DNA of 64,000 bases, from positions 682,001-746,000 of the forward strand of contig BRXU01000001.1 in the NCBI GenBank assembly GCA_030267565.1, given 5' to 3'. The notes below the pieces were generated by a model. The model made no database searches and had not been told where the DNA came from. It saw only the letters and a list, made by a program, of their open reading frames with translations. Each line of letters starts with the position of its first letter. The stretch's first letter is position 1. The translations under genes and the position numbers were made by a program. Source of the stretch: Pleodorina starrii. Taxonomy: Eukaryota > Chlorophyta > Chlorophyceae > Chlamydomonadales > Volvocaceae. Shown here piece by piece: positions 1-12,655 of this stretch.

Positions 1-1882
1 AGTCGTCCAGAGTCCATCGTCATCGGCGACCCGCTGCCTGGCCACCAACTTGTCCTGCGCTTTGCATCCGAGCGTTTTGGTGCGCAGGTGGGTTGCATAA
101 CGTGGCACACCATCGCACCGACACCGTTTCCACGTCAGGGCCTTTGTGAACAGCGGTCTGTTCCTTTCCTTGGCCTGCCCGCAGCTGAAGCGCTGGGACG
201 CCAGAAAGTCGCGTGCAGCAAACGGGGCGTCGGAGCTGAGCGGCCCCCCGCCATCCACTGCCGATGGGCGGCCAGTCCTCCGGGTGCACCTCTCCAGCGA
301 GGCAGACGTGCCCAGCGCCCGTAGCGCCCTCCGATACGCCTACACCGGCGATGTGCAGGCGGGCAGCATCCGCAAGGCGCTGGAGGTGCGCCGGCAGGCC
401 GTCAACCTGCGGATCGAGGGCTGCGCGGCCGCCTGCATGGAAATCGTCAAAGCCAAGCTCGCGGAGGCGAGCAACGACAGTAGCAGCGACACCAGCAGCT
501 CGCCAGCCGGCGAGGGCGATGGCAAGTCCTCCAGCGCCGCCGCTGCCGCCACGCAGCCAAGATCCTGTCCCAACGCAGCCGCAACGGAGAGCCCTCCGCC
601 GCCCCCCGTGCTGGAGCTGTTCTCCAAGTCGCTGTGGCCCGAACCCGCCATGGAGCCGGACTTCGCGGATGTGCTGGCCTCCGCCAAGCCGCTGCTCGTG
701 GCTCACTTTTCCGACGTGCTTCGTACGCTCAACACGCGGCAGCTGCGGAGCCAGCTGCTGGCTCTGCCCGCCGTGGCGGTGGAGGCGCTGCTCGAGTCCG
801 ACGACTTTGGGGCCGACAACGAATCCAGCGTGCTGCTGATGCTGGCGGTGTGGATGGAGGCCAACCACGGCGCAATCGATGCGCACACGCGCGAGCGTCT
901 GTGCCGGCAGGTACGGCTTGTGCAGCTCAGCCGGCCATACCTCTGCTCCATCTTGCCCGTGCTTGCGCTTGACTTCGAGACCGCCCCCGCCGCGGCGAGC
1001 ACCGCCGCCCCCGCCGGCCCCATCACCGCCACTACCAGCGTCAGCGTGACCACCATTTCCGCAATCACCGGCGGCAGCGGCGCCGCCGCCGGCGCCGCCT
1101 CGTCCTCGGCTGCTGCCGCCGCCTCCGGCACAACGTCCACAGCCGTTTCTGCCGCGGCATGGTTCCCTATCCGCGGCGCGGAGGCAGCCTTCATTGCCAG
1201 CCTGGCGACCTCGCAGCCTCCACTGCGCGAGGCACTCGTTGCCGCCGGCCGCAAGGTCTACGACATGACCTGCCCCTGGTACAGCCTGCGCCGCCGGCGG
1301 CAGTGCCTGCCTGCCACCGGCCTCGTGTACCACTGGCGCATCCCGCAGCGCGAGCTGGCTTCCGCGCTGGCGCAGCTGGCGCCCGGCGGGCTGAGCTGCA
1401 CCGCCGGCTCCTTCGACGGCGGCTTCAGCTTCATCTCAGCGGCGGGCTTTGAATGGTGGCCGTCCATCGAGTACCGCCACGGCGCGGGCGAGGCCAACCT
1501 GGGGCTGTACAGCCAGATGCCTGAGGCACTCCAGGTGCCCGGTTCGCGCTTCACCGGTCCGCGGCCGGCTGTGGCGGTGGTGGCCGGCGTTGATGCGGAC
1601 CTGTCGGTGCACAACTGGCAGCAGGAGGCGCTCGTGGACGACGGCGTCTACTTCTCCACCGCCAAGGACATTTGGCCGGTGGGCGGCGGCCGCGGAGCGA
1701 ACGTGCTGGCGCTGCGACAGCAGCCGGCGGATGCGGCAGCGGCGACCGCGTCGGTGGTGGCACGGAGCAGTGTTGGCGTCGGCGGCGGTGCGCTGACGGG
1801 GCCGCTGGCCGCCTGGAGCGACTACCTGCGGGACGGGGAAATGGCCGGGAAGCTGACGCTGCTGCCGCCGGCGCCAGCGTGA
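1..1882 (+). CDS. BTB/BACK domain protein, 5'-truncated by the window edge
   Basis: Two exons are visible, 1-87 and 185-1882, joined in phase 0 across an intron with GTGGGT donor and GCAG acceptor. The joined reading gives SERFGAQLKRW, then the BTB core with an ALRYAYTGDV segment. A BACK-like helical region follows (roughly the part encoded by 650-960), with FADVLASAKPLLVAHF and later LESDDFGADNESSVLLMLAVWME. BTB-BACK proteins usually dimerise and act as substrate adaptors for cullin-3 ubiquitin ligases; that role is inferred from the family. The tail (1160-1882) has no domain I recognise but contains SFDGGFSFISAAGFEWW, seen in algal members. Ser/Ala/Thr-rich linkers at about 470-600 and 980-1150 are low complexity. 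The N-terminus lies outside the window. The stop is TGA at 1880. Confidence 0.85.
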
Positions 1883-2085
1883 TCAGCGAGCGGCGGATGT
1901 GTACGATGATGAGGCGATTTAAGACGAGGGGTCTCAGTGAACGGGGCGACAAGCTGGGACTCCGAGTGTTCCGGCTTGTTGTTTTGCCGCGGTTGTGGAG
2001 AGGTCATTGTTGTTGCTACAGAGGACTGCTGGGAGCATTCCCGGAGTTGGTATCAGGAGCAAAGGCTGGGAGAATCCGACGAGGT

Positions 2086-2090
2086 TGTAA
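2086..2090 (+). terminator. TGTAA poly(A) signal of the BTB/BACK gene
   Basis: TGTAA lies about 200 nt after the stop at 1882. This pentamer is the usual volvocalean polyadenylation signal, with cleavage some 10-20 nt further on. Confidence 0.6.
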
Positions 2091-2109
2091 TGTTGGTGGG
2101 TTCACCGCG

Positions 2110-4590
2110 GCTCGGAATGGGGACCTGTGGCTGCATGTGCGCACACAGAAACTGCTGGTGGTCCTGCATCCAGTTAGCTGGCGCGCCGTCGGGTGTGCGC
2201 GAGCGTGGGCAAACAGCGCGGAATTTCTTGGGCGGGTGCTGCTGTGGAAGCGGTCCCTCCTCATCGCGTGCGTGGAACACATGCGCGGCGCGGCACGCGG
2301 CGCTGACCACTGTGCCTGCTGAGGCACGCGCCACGGCAATTGTGGCGTACCCTTGAGGCTATGCGGTCCAGAAAAAAATGATTTTCGTCGCTGGCGGCCG
2401 CGACGGCTGCACCAGCCCTGAAAGCCGCTCCTACTGGATCACGACGTGGGCTTTGCGGGCCATCATTCTTTCGGCGCCTGCAGCCAGCGCGTCCGAGGCC
2501 ACAGGCAATATCGACTGTGGGGTCGAGTACCGTAACACAGGGACGGAAGGGGGACCGATTAGGTGAGACGAGAAGCGCCGGCTTGAAGCACTGGAAGCGG
2601 GTGGCTCGCCTTGCCGTTCTCTCCGCGGCAGTAACGCCGTGTCGATGTGGCGCGGCGCTGCGTAGTGCTGCCTGGAAATGAGCTTGACCATGGCGCGGGG
2701 CGACCCTGACAGTTGCAGGCTCTTGTGTACCAACGGGAACGCAACGTGCACGGTCGGACTGCGCTGTTGACGTATGGCGTATTGACGTTCCTATATGACT
2801 GCTGTGTCATGGCCAATGTCCGGTGCTCGTGATAATTCCGCTATTTCAGGGCCTGGGGGTGCGGGACGGGTGCGTGGCGTACCTTTTAGTTGGTGTCGCG
2901 TTGCCGCTGTTGCGTTGCTGCATGTCCGTGCGGAAGGCCCCCGTCTCGGCAAACAGAAGACATGGCGCCCGACCCCACTGGTTTTGAATGAATGAACCGT
3001 TCTACAATGGACCCAAAATGATCCAGGGTTGTATTAGAAGACATATCTGTGTGTGTAGGGGGGGCTTTGTTGGGCGTCGCCGTCGCGCTGCAGGCAATGC
3101 ACTCAAGGGCACGCCGGTTTGAAGAGGCTTCAGCACGTACCCCTCGACCAGCAGCGCCTGATGCCGTAGTGGACGTTGCCAAATCAGTATTGACGGCAGG
3201 CTTTGCGCGTCGAAGCGTGTGGGTGACGGTCGAGGTGCATATCTTGCAGATTTCGTGCCGTACCGTGCCTATTGCCGTACCGTACTGGCATCGTGCCATA
3301 CCGGCCAGCACGCGGCAGCTAATGCAATCTCCCGACTTGTACTATACCGGCATGTCTGGCTACTGAAAGCGACGCAATGAAGGGGTGCCGGCTTCCTGGA
3401 AACCCAAAGAGAACGAAGCCCCCACAGCCCACCACCACCAGTTCAGGTCTTCAGGACGCACGCTGGACGCAGGGCAGCTCTCAGTGGCCCTTCTTAGCCC
3501 GCCACGAATAACCTGACAAGTACGGATTGGGGTACGGTATGCGGCGTGGGCCGGCATTGCTTTGGCCACGGTATTTGGGGCCCCATGCTGCCCTATTTGG
3601 GGCCCCATCCTACCGTACCTACAATCACAACCCGAAGCTGGGCGTGAGGGTATGTGCGCTGGCACGCACGTGGTCGCGTGGGCAGGTGCACGCGCTTGCA
3701 AACTGGCTCGAGCAGCAGCTTTCCGCGACCTTCGTGAACAGCAGTGTTTGACCAACTCGCTGTACGGCATACATTATGCGCCTGGCCACATGTCCACGTG
3801 CGTGGGTGTACCCCGCCAGCCACCTTACTGCTTGGCGTGAGCAGGGCTTGCCCGGATACGCATCAGCGCGGCATACGGCGACGCGGCGACGCCTTGCCCC
3901 GGGTCGCGGCGCGTGGTGGCGCGGTGCACTCGCACGCTGGCGTCGATCGGTGGAAAACAGCGATACCTTCGCAGGGCTGCGACGGCTTGAAAAGTTGATA
4001 TGTGACCATGGTTTCAGTCGTCGTTAGCAGCTGTGTAGTTCGTCATCGTGCCAACGCTCGTGTGAAGGTGTAATACCGGTGAGGAAGAGGGACTGCACGC
4101 AATCAAACATACATTGGGACGTGGTTTACCACAAACAAACTCGCACGCGGAACATCACACACGCGTCCTGCAACGACGACTCCATCAGGACGGTCTGTGC
4201 TGCTGCCTAGGCAGCAGTTCCCCAGCACCCGCACACTCTCGATGCTCGGCACAATCATATGACAGCGACGGCCACTCGCCCCATTACCGCACGGTGAGGG
4301 TCAAATGCCAGGGGGGGCGCTGGGACGACACGTGTCCCAGGACGCACGCTTTCAACAGTGTTGCGCCGTGGCATCGTTCTCACGAGCATCCTTAACTGTA
4401 TAGGTAAGCCGCGTCAACCTAACCATGCGAGCCCCTACGGACGCCCCCACGCAGCAGTGCAGGAGGACTGCAACACGGCCCCCGTTATAGCAGGTTGCCC
4501 AATCAGCACGAACGTGGAGCAGCACCCTGGAGATGCACAACAGATAAAGACTTACATACGCACATCGGAAGCTTAGCGAAAGGCCAGGTT
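2110..4590. other. intergenic region without a supported gene
   Basis: Only short overlapping reading frames without splice or codon-bias support are present. A 22-bp direct duplication containing a TATTTGGGGCCCCAT core occurs at about 3572-3608. I see no RNA gene or transposase. Confidence 0.5.
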
Positions 4591-4602
4591 ATCAAGCTGT
4601 GG

Positions 4603-4607
4603 TTACA
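4603..4607 (-). terminator. TGTAA poly(A) signal of NUO3
   Basis: On the minus strand TGTAA occurs about 265 nt after the NUO3 stop, a normal 3' UTR length for this group. Confidence 0.55.
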
Positions 4608-4872
4608 CCGCCAATGCCCCTCCACACCACCGGCAGGCAGGCACCATCAATCGGCCGCAACCATCTTCATCCACCCATTCCAATTCCAAACACAACCAGG
4701 AAACACCGCAAGCAAGCCAGGCACGTGCCCCCACGCCTACTTGCAGCACGGCGCCGCGGTGCCACCTCAAAAAGTCTACCGCATCGCCGCGCCTGTACCG
4801 TTCAGACAGGCGCCCGCCACGCAGCTGCACCGAGGTTGCGCCAACGCACCGGTGCGCCGCTTCCGCTTCACT

Positions 4873-7334
4873 TTACTCGCGCCACTCCAGCGCGCCCATG
4901 CCCCACTCGTAGGCAAATCCCGCCACCAGGATGGCCAGGAAGAGGTTCATGGTCCAGTACATGGGCATGCTGGCGTGGCTCATGGCGTATGGGAACAGGT
5001 AGGCAATCTCAATGTCGAACAGCAGGTACATGATGGACACCAGGTAGAACGACACGCTGAACGTCTGACGGGCCTGCGGGCGGAGCGGCAGGCGTAACGC
5101 GTCAGGGATGAGGACAGAGACCACGGGAAGGAGAGCGGAGCGGGTCAAGAGGGAGAGAGGAGGGTGGAGAGCAGAGGATGGTCGGGGTGCGACAGGAGGC
5201 AGCAGGCACATGGACAGGCAGGCAGGCACGCGGGGGAAGCAGGCGGCGGGCCAGGTTGTCGAGCGGAGGCACGAGAGAAACGACTTTCGTCCCACGTGTA
5301 AAAAGAACGGAGATGGGTAGGCGGAGACGGCGTGTTGGACGGCGGACACGTGGCGTGACGTGACGTGCGGCGCTCTATGACCACGCGACATGGCACGGCG
5401 TTCTCAGAGGTACGAGTACATCGCACTGGCCGCACCTACCGGTATCCATGCATACCAGCGCTGGCCAGCTGTGTTGCTCAACGCGCTTCGCTTCCCTTTT
5501 CCATTTGCTGTTACCGGTACATACACCGCTGGCTAAACGTTGGAAGCACGCGTCAACACGCAGCGCCGGCACTACAACCGTGCTGCTGTGACAGCCGCCT
5601 TGGCCGTATCATGTCCGCGTCATGGCGCCGGAGTCGGGCCCGGCCCGGCATGCACGCACCTCCCCGAACGCGTCGAATCCGCACTCGTAGGCCGAGGACT
5701 TGTCCAGGTCCACACGCGAGGGCGCGACCACGAGCGGTATCACGATGAAGGCGGTGGCGATGACGGTGGAGATGGCGGTGGCCACCACGTAGGGGTAGAA
5801 GCTGCCAGAGTCCAGGCCTGGCGGCGTGGACGGGAGGGAGAAAGCGAGGAGAAAGTACAGGGAGGGGAATGAGAAGGGGAGAGCTGGATGATGTGACGGC
5901 ATCCCTTGCCGCCCAAGCACGGCGTCCTGGCCGCAGCGTCAATGCTACACGGGCTCAGCCCACAAGTCCACCTCCGTCGCTCATGGTTAAACCACCACAC
6001 GGGGACTTGATAAGCCACTAAACCCCGGGGTGCTCCGTGACCTTATGCTAACGAAACATGCGAGAAACGAAGAAGGCGGTCCCACTCATCTCCTCCCCGG
6101 AAAAACTCTCACGGCCTCGGGGTGCCGTATCCCGGTTGGTTGGCCCCCAAGGCACGTGACACCCCTCCCCGCCGTTGCACGGTTTCAACCACCTACCCGT
6201 GAACTGAAAGGTGCGGTTCGCCTCCGCGGCGATGACGTGGTCGCCCTCAACGAAGTAGCGCTGGGCTGGAGACCACGCGTTGTACGCCCGGCGCTGAGCC
6301 TGCCATCAGCAGTGCACCAGGTGGGGACAGCCGGACCCGGGGACGCGGGTCGAAGCCTTGAATTCATGCCCGAGAACGGGGGCCAAGCAGGCACTGCGAC
6401 CCAGCCGCGAACCCACTCTACCGCGCCGGTACGTTACTGTGCTGGGCGCCCTACTTTGGCTTCCGAATTCCATGGCGGGTTGGAACGCGCCTCGGGCTCA
6501 CGAAAGGGCAGCCTTTCGTGCACTGCCCGAGCGGGGCCGCGCCAGGAAAGGGGAGCCTGCCGCCATGCAGCGGGTATATGTTCCACCTCCATCCCACATT
6601 TCGGAGACACATGACACGTGTGCTGTGAGTTGTGTCAAGATTAACAATGGCAGGGCGGGAGCATGGGCCACCCACCAGCGGGAAGCGCGGCGCTCCCAGC
6701 ATGCGGTTCATGCCCGGAAGCAGCGGAGAGCGGCTTGGCCGCATAGGAAGGCATGGCGCGGCAGATGCGCTCCCTGCGGCGCCGGTTGCAGTAGAAGCCG
6801 GCTGCGGCGCGGCCTGCAAGGCCAAGGGGAGCGGAAGGGTGAAACCGGGGTGTGCCCGTGCCGGCAGGAGAGGAGCCCTCCCGCCCAACCCCGCCACCAC
6901 GATCCGAACCTTGATCAGGCCCTGCGCCGCGAAGCCCATGCCAAATGGGGCGCTGTTGACCTTCTCCCGAACATACTGCTGCAGCTGGACAGGTCCCTGG
7001 AGGCAAGCACGGAATGAGTCGGTCCCCTTGAACGCCGCCGAGCTTCTTCCAAATGCGTGCGGAATTCAAGCATTAACGTATGCCATAATGTGTACCTGTG
7101 CCGGCCCCTCCGATGACTGCTCGTCGCGGCCTGCGCGACAGGACAACACCGGCATCATCAACCGTGACCAGCATGAGTCCTTTTGTTGTGAAACAATGCA
7201 TCGAAAGCAATATTTGTGCTTGATGGCTCACCAGTTCCTGCGCAGGCCTGCAGCTCGCGCGAGAGCTGTGCACTGAGGCAAGGCAAGAAGCGGCCCGCTC
7301 CCAGCGTGACACCAACAGAGCTGCGCAGAGCCAT
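4873..7334 (-). CDS. NUO3: nuclear-encoded NADH:ubiquinone oxidoreductase chain 3 (ND3) with mitochondrial presequence
   Basis: Seven exons on the minus strand: 7334-7232, 7130-7096, 6996-6910, 6813-6676, 6299-6197, 5817-5660 and 5073-4873. All phases close, giving 274 residues. Residues 157-274 are a complete ND3: three membrane helices, the conserved YECGFDAFGE loop with the switching cysteine, and FYLVSIMYLLFDIEIAYLFPYA. ND3 is a proton-pumping-arm subunit of complex I in the inner mitochondrial membrane. The preceding ~155 residues begin MALRSSVGVTLGAGRFLP, arginine-rich and without acids, as expected for a cleaved presequence. Nuclear nad3 is established for Chlamydomonas and relatives, whose mitochondrial genomes lack it. 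Exon 3 uses an unusual GTTCGG donor. The ATG at 7334 is the only one that keeps phase with all later exons. The last three exons are certain; the 35-nt exon 2 is the least sure. Confidence 0.93.
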
Positions 7335-7620
7335 ACTGATTGTAAGGTTACAAAGAAGATGCCCTGTAGGTAGATGAAGTTGCGGACTTGGGCCGAGCCC
7401 CCTGCCTAAATTCCAGGGCGGCTCAAGATAGGCAGATGTCGTCCCAAAATGGAACAAGCAAATTGATGGACTACGGCACTACACCGTTTGCCTTCGGTTG
7501 TTTCCGGTTGATGGCTGTCGAGTTTGTACGAGTTTGGTACGGCATGTGCCCCGCAAAGTTGCCCATACCGTTCTTTCCATGATAAGAGAGGGCGCCATGC
7601 CATGTGCAATCATTTGGGAC

Positions 7621-7715
7621 GTATTCGGCACCCGGCAGCAGCAACGGGGGGCGTATTCGGCACCCGGCAGCAGCAACGGGGGGCGTATTCGGCACCCGGC
7701 AGCAGCACGGGGGGG
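7621..7715. repeat. 32-bp tandem repeat, three units
   Basis: Units start at 7621, 7653 and 7685 and read GTATTCGGCACCCGGCAGCA followed by GCAACGGGGGGC; the third is slightly altered. The array lies about 290 bp upstream of the NUO3 start codon on the minus strand, so it may sit in its promoter region. Confidence 0.9.
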
Positions 7716-10035
7716 AGACCCGGCTCTGCGGACAGGTGGCAGTAGTTTTTCAGTGAACCCCAGACCCTCCGAAGGGTCGTTCGGTAGAGCCAGCGGGCCA
7801 GCGGCCGATTCATTGCAGCGCAAGGCAATCATTGCGAAATAAAGGCCAACTCTAGGCCAGACAGGATGAGCCACCCGGCATTACGGTATCCGGACTGGAA
7901 CAAGCAAACCCGGTGGGACCCAGGTGGAACACTGTAGGACAGTACAAAGACCAGACAAAGGACGGGCCGAGATGCCGAGACCCATGCAGCGGGCGACAGG
8001 AAACAGGTGCAACGTGTGGCCGAGCTGTGCAAAACTTAGCAGCACTTCATCCCACGCATCTTTCCCTTTCCCGGCCTGACTCAGCTGGACTTAGCTTGCC
8101 TGAAGTGTATGCACACGCGACCGTACCCGACGTACCCTTACAGTGCAATGCCAGCCGGCCCGCTGGCTCTACCGTTTTAACCTGGAGCCACTGTAACACA
8201 AAACTGTTACATGCCCGGGAGAAGTGTCCGCCTTTCCGACCCCATTCGCGGTTGTGGGCACGCATGTGGGCACGCACCATGTCCTGTCAAAGCGGTTTGT
8301 TGGCTTACATGCGACGGAGCGTGGACATCGGAACCTCGAAGTCTGGTTCTGTGCGACTGGGGTACAACCGTAATCGAGTGGCGAGTACATCACGCTTCAT
8401 CTCTTTCTTTGCAGGCACGTTTCTGCCTTTCACTCTGTACAGCTTCAGCTTTGGTAGCTGCTAGTGACCCCGCCCACCTCCCTCCTATGGACTCGACAGG
8501 CACTCCCTCCCCCTCGCGTTTGCCCCTTCAGACCCCTCCACGCTCGGCTCGGCCAGCGGCGGGCCGCCCGCGGGCGCCGGCTGGGGACCGGCTCCGCCCG
8601 ATGGCGGGCCGACGAGTAAGGCTATTGGGGGGTAAAAAGAAGATACCGCAGCTTTTGGGGAGTGGACGTGTGTGGGGGGGGGCGGGTTCCGGTGGTCGGG
8701 GTTCGGGGATGGTTGGCGTGTGTAGCCGCTGGGGTGGCGTCCGTGATCAGGCCTGGGGTTGGCTGTTGGGACATTGCGTACGGTCAGGTAGGCCCGTCGT
8801 AGGATGCGGCTGGGTTCGGTCGTCGGGTTGTGCCCCCCTGGTGTGTCGCACCGCATGGGGTTTGGGATTCGGCCGCGCGGTTGGGTCTGAGGGCGGCGTG
8901 GGACGCCGCAGGCACGCGGCCGGTGTGTGTGGCTTTGCTGTGTAAGGGCCCACGGCAAAGTATGCGTAGACATGGACGGGGCGGCACGCGTACAGTGCTC
9001 GGTGTTCGTGCTGCAGCCCATTCTCGCATTCTCGTTCCCTCTCGTTCGGCGGGTAATACTCCACCTGGTCCTTCGCCGGTGCCATGGAAGGCCTCGGGAG
9101 GACAGTAATTGCAGGCAGTTCGGTTGTGGCCAGCGTAACCTCCGTCCGTTGATACACAAAGTGACGCAGGCGCGAATTGCCAAGCCGCAGGGGCCTCTAT
9201 TGAACCGCCCCCACACACAGCACGGCAGTCCCACTCCCGACCCCGACGTGCATGCTGGAGCAACAGGGAAAGGAAAAGGGTTTCGAGCGTCGAGTCGCAG
9301 TAGCCTTGCCAGGCAGCTACCAAGGTAGCACCCAAGAGCAAAAGCACCATCTTTGCACCCTTCAAACGGCGGCGCATTGCGGAGAGGGCATGAACTGGCG
9401 TCGCGGAGGACCGCGAGCTTCGAAACCCCTCCACCAAGGGTGTTTGCACTGGCGGTCTTCGGTCACCCGCTCTCACGTTTTATCCCGCCTCCCCTGCCCC
9501 CCGGTAGCATGACAGCGTTAAAGTAAGGTAAGCGCGCGTTCTGACAGTTCCGCGTAGCAAAAGGGTTATACCTGTGCCGGCGGCTGCGCATTTGTGTTTT
9601 CGTTCATTTTAGATTTAAAGGATAAGTACCCCTAATAGTAACCGACATGCGCCAATCGATCGTGTGATCACCGCCCCAAACTTGAAGTACAACGGGTTCT
9701 CGTGACCCGTCGGGATCCGGCAGCCACGAGTTTCGTATAGTCACTGTAAACTTGCCTCAATTCTGGAAGATACTGTATAGGCCAAGCTCTCTTGGGCTTC
9801 TGAAGCGTACGACGGTCCACGTTTTCTTCCAGTGACGCGGTGCAGCGCTTCCGCAAACGACCAGTCACAAAATTCCTTGGACAGTAAACGCGTACATGTA
9901 TGCATTATATTCCACAGTTGTTGCATAGGCAGTGATCCCGCTGTGCCTCAGCGATTTATGGGTCTGGCCCCAACTGCCAGAGCGGATGCGTTATTTGAGC
10001 TAGGCTTAACTGTCAGCTTGACGTACCTTTGAACC
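7716..10035. other. intergenic region between NUO3 and PRPP synthetase
   Basis: The longest frames are GC-rich shadows. A minus-strand frame starting near 9376 has a hydrophobic N-terminus but TTG-rich codons and no splice partners. A partial copy of dispersed element A lies at 8627-8652. No gene is supported. Confidence 0.5.
8627..8652 (-). repeat. element A, partial copy, intergenic
   Basis: GGGGGGTAAAAAGAAGATAC then CGCAG, matching only the A-rich end of the element. Confidence 0.6.
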
Positions 10036-12655
10036 ATGCAGGCCTCCAGCTGTCGCTCTGTTGCAGGTGGGACCGGCGGCGCTGTAGGACAGCCGGAACG
10101 ACATTAGCTGCTGCTTTCGGGTCAACCAACCCTTCTGACTCTTATTGCGGGCCTGAACATCAGGAAAACTTGTTGTCGCGGCATCCTGAACGCGACCGGC
10201 GATGTGCTCGCAGGTTCACGTCCTGCGGACACCACCCCAGTATGCCGCCTTGCCACCACCGCTGGCAGGGTAAGTGGCTGGCCTTCCAGGCACCCTTGCG
10301 GCCCCCATCCCCCGTATCTGTAGGAGCATTCGCCGCTATCGCCACCCACCCATTCACCTTGCAACGACACGCACGACGGTCGCACGCAGGCGGTGGCGGT
10401 GCGCGTGCAGTGCACCCTCCAGGAGACGCGCACGGCGGGCGCTGTCAATGGCGTGCCTGTGGGGCTGCCCAAGGGCGCCGTCCCCAACCGCCCCATCCTC
10501 GAGGTGCCCGATTGGGAGAACCAGTACCGGCGCCACGCCGCGCGACACCCACAAGCCGCGCCAGCCCCCCTAAGCCGCCTGCGCCTCTTCTCAGGCACCT
10601 CCAACCCGGTAAGCAAGCGCTGCCCCGGGGAGCCTGGAGAAGCAGCAGGTGCTGGCAAGCGGCAGCTCTAGTTCCGTCGGGCGGTTTGTCGCTGCATCCG
10701 TCGGGCGGTTTGTCGCTGCCCCAAGGCCAGCCTTGCCCGCCCTCGTTCAACGTTCAGGGCCTGCCTTGCGCCTGCGCGCCTGGCAGGCGCCATGTGCATC
10801 GACTCTTGGGTTGCGGGAACCTGGCACCCATGCGGCATTTTGCGGGTATTGGGGGTGTTGCCAAAACTTCCTGCCGGCGCCGCCGCCCGCTGCGCCTGCC
10901 TGACTGCCCGTCCTGCGCAGACGCTGGCCGGCGAGGTTGCGCACTATTTAGGCTTGGAGCTGGGCAAGATCAAGTGCAAGCGGTTCGCTGACGGCGAGAT
11001 ATACGTCCAAATCCAGGTGCGTACGCTTATAGCTGCCGCCCGCACGATGTAGCGGGTTGCGGGGTGGTGGCACGCGCCTGTGTCTGCGCGCGCAGCGAGG
11101 AGGCGTGCGGGGGGCGCGGGCGCTCTCGATGTGAGAACGGCTGGAGAGAGGAAACCGTGGGGAATGGGGTCCGGCCCCGCTGCAGGAATCGAGCCCACAC
11201 CCTTCCTCGCCTCCCTCCCTTCCCACCCTTCCCCCTTCCCATCCCGCTGCAGGAATCCATTCGCGGCTGCGACGTGTTCCTGATCCAGCCCACCTGCCCG
11301 CCCGTGAACGACCACCTGATGGAGCTGCTCATCATGATCGACGCCTGCCGCCGCGCCTCGGCCCGCTCCATCACCGCCGTGGTGCCCTACTATGGCTACG
11401 CGCGTGCCGACCGCAAAGTCCAGGGCCGCGAGTCCATCGCCGCCAAGCTCACCGCCAACCTCATCACCGAGGCCGGCGCGGACCGCCTGCTTGCCATCGA
11501 CCTGCACTCGGGCCAGTGCGTCGGCTACTTCGACATCCCCGTCGACCACGTCTACGGCGAGACGGTGATCCTGGACTACCTGGCGTCCAAACGCATCGCC
11601 ACGGGGGACCTGGTGGTGGTGTCGCCCGATGTGGGAGGCGTGGCGCGTGCGCGCGCGTTCGCCAAGAAGCTCAACGACGCGCCGCTGGCGATCGTGGACA
11701 AGCGTCGCTCGGCGCACAACGTGTCGGAGGTGATGAATCTCATCGGCGACGTGCGCGGCAAGGTGGGGTTGGGAGGGGGAGCGCGTGGGCGTGGGTGCGT
11801 GGGTGCGGGTTGGGTGCGCGGGGGAGGGTGTGCTGGAGGGAGGGAGTGCGGGAGGGTGAGGCAGGAGGGTGGCGGGCGGGGCTCTGGCTGGGCGCGGTGG
11901 GGTATGGTCGGAAAGGAGGAGGAAGGCTGATGTGGCTGTGGGCTGTGCGCTGGCGGCCCAGGGCTTTCTCCCAACGTGCCAAGGTGACGGGGTTGCGCTG
12001 CAAGAGGTGCGCTGGTTTGCGGCGCTGGCAGCAGCAGCGTTACCAAGCTGTTACCAAGCGATGAAGCGCCCTGTGCGTGCCGCCGGCATCGTCCTGACGC
12101 CCGGGCACTGGTGGCGTTGTGGCTGCGGTGGGCACGCCCGCACGCAACCTCACTCCAGCGATCGCGCAGCGCACATCGTAGAGCGCGGGCGTACCGTCCT
12201 GTTGTGGACGGGCGGGGGGGCCCACTGCCGGGGCCGCGATGCTCCACTCCCTGGGCTTGCCGCCTCCTGCCTTTTACGATGAATTTTACAACGCACCCTC
12301 CAACCTGAACTTTACATCGCAACCCTTCCTATTGCCTCCGCCTCCGCCTGCCCAGGTAGCGGTGCTGGTGGACGACATGATCGATACGGCCGGCACCATC
12401 ACCAACGCCGCCAAGGTGCTGGCCAAGGAGGGCGCGCGGGAGGTGTATGCCTGCGCCACGCACGCCGTCTTCTCGCCGCCCGCCGTGGAGCGCCTCTCCA
12501 GCGGCGTCTTCCAGGAGGTCATTGTGGCCAACACCATCCCGGTGCCGCCCGAGAATGTGTTCCCGCAGCTCACCATTCTGTCGGTGGCCAACCTGCTGGG
12601 AGAGACCATCTGGCGCGTCTACAACGCCGCCTCGGTGCAGGCGCTGCGGGACTGA
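10036..12655 (+). CDS. PRS: ribose-phosphate pyrophosphokinase (PRPP synthetase), probable plastid form
   Basis: Six exons: 10036-10066, 10214-10269, 10390-10608, 10921-11016, 11253-11762 and 12356-12655, 403 residues, all phases closing. The enzyme transfers pyrophosphate from ATP to ribose 5-phosphate to make PRPP for purine, pyrimidine, histidine and tryptophan synthesis. The core starts at [10 protein letters not shown] (~93). It contains [13 protein letters not shown], a [19 protein letters not shown] segment, [16 protein letters not shown] (ATP and flexible loop), [40 protein letters not shown] and the PRPP-binding loop [14 protein letters not shown] near residues 305-318. The N-terminus [11 protein letters not shown] through VAVRVQC is Ser/Arg/Ala-rich without acids near the start, like an algal chloroplast transit peptide. 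Residues 36-90 form an N-terminal extension of uncertain role. Intron 3 carries a 24-bp duplication (10674-10720). Confidence 0.96.
10674..10720. repeat. 24-bp tandem duplication in PRS intron 3
   Basis: CCGTCGGGCGGTTTGTCGCT is present twice with a 24-bp period. Confidence 0.85.

Noticed and set aside
7232..7334. An alternative NUO3 start inside exon 4 (MRPSRSP or MNRML)
   Set aside because: These in-frame ATGs would give a shorter presequence, but exons 1-3 join upstream with consistent phase and a better targeting sequence.
8784..9476. Minus-strand frame with a signal-peptide-like start (MRRRLKGAKMVLLLLGATLV)
   Set aside because: Codons are TTG-rich, unlike the other genes; no splice partners and no recognisable mature part.
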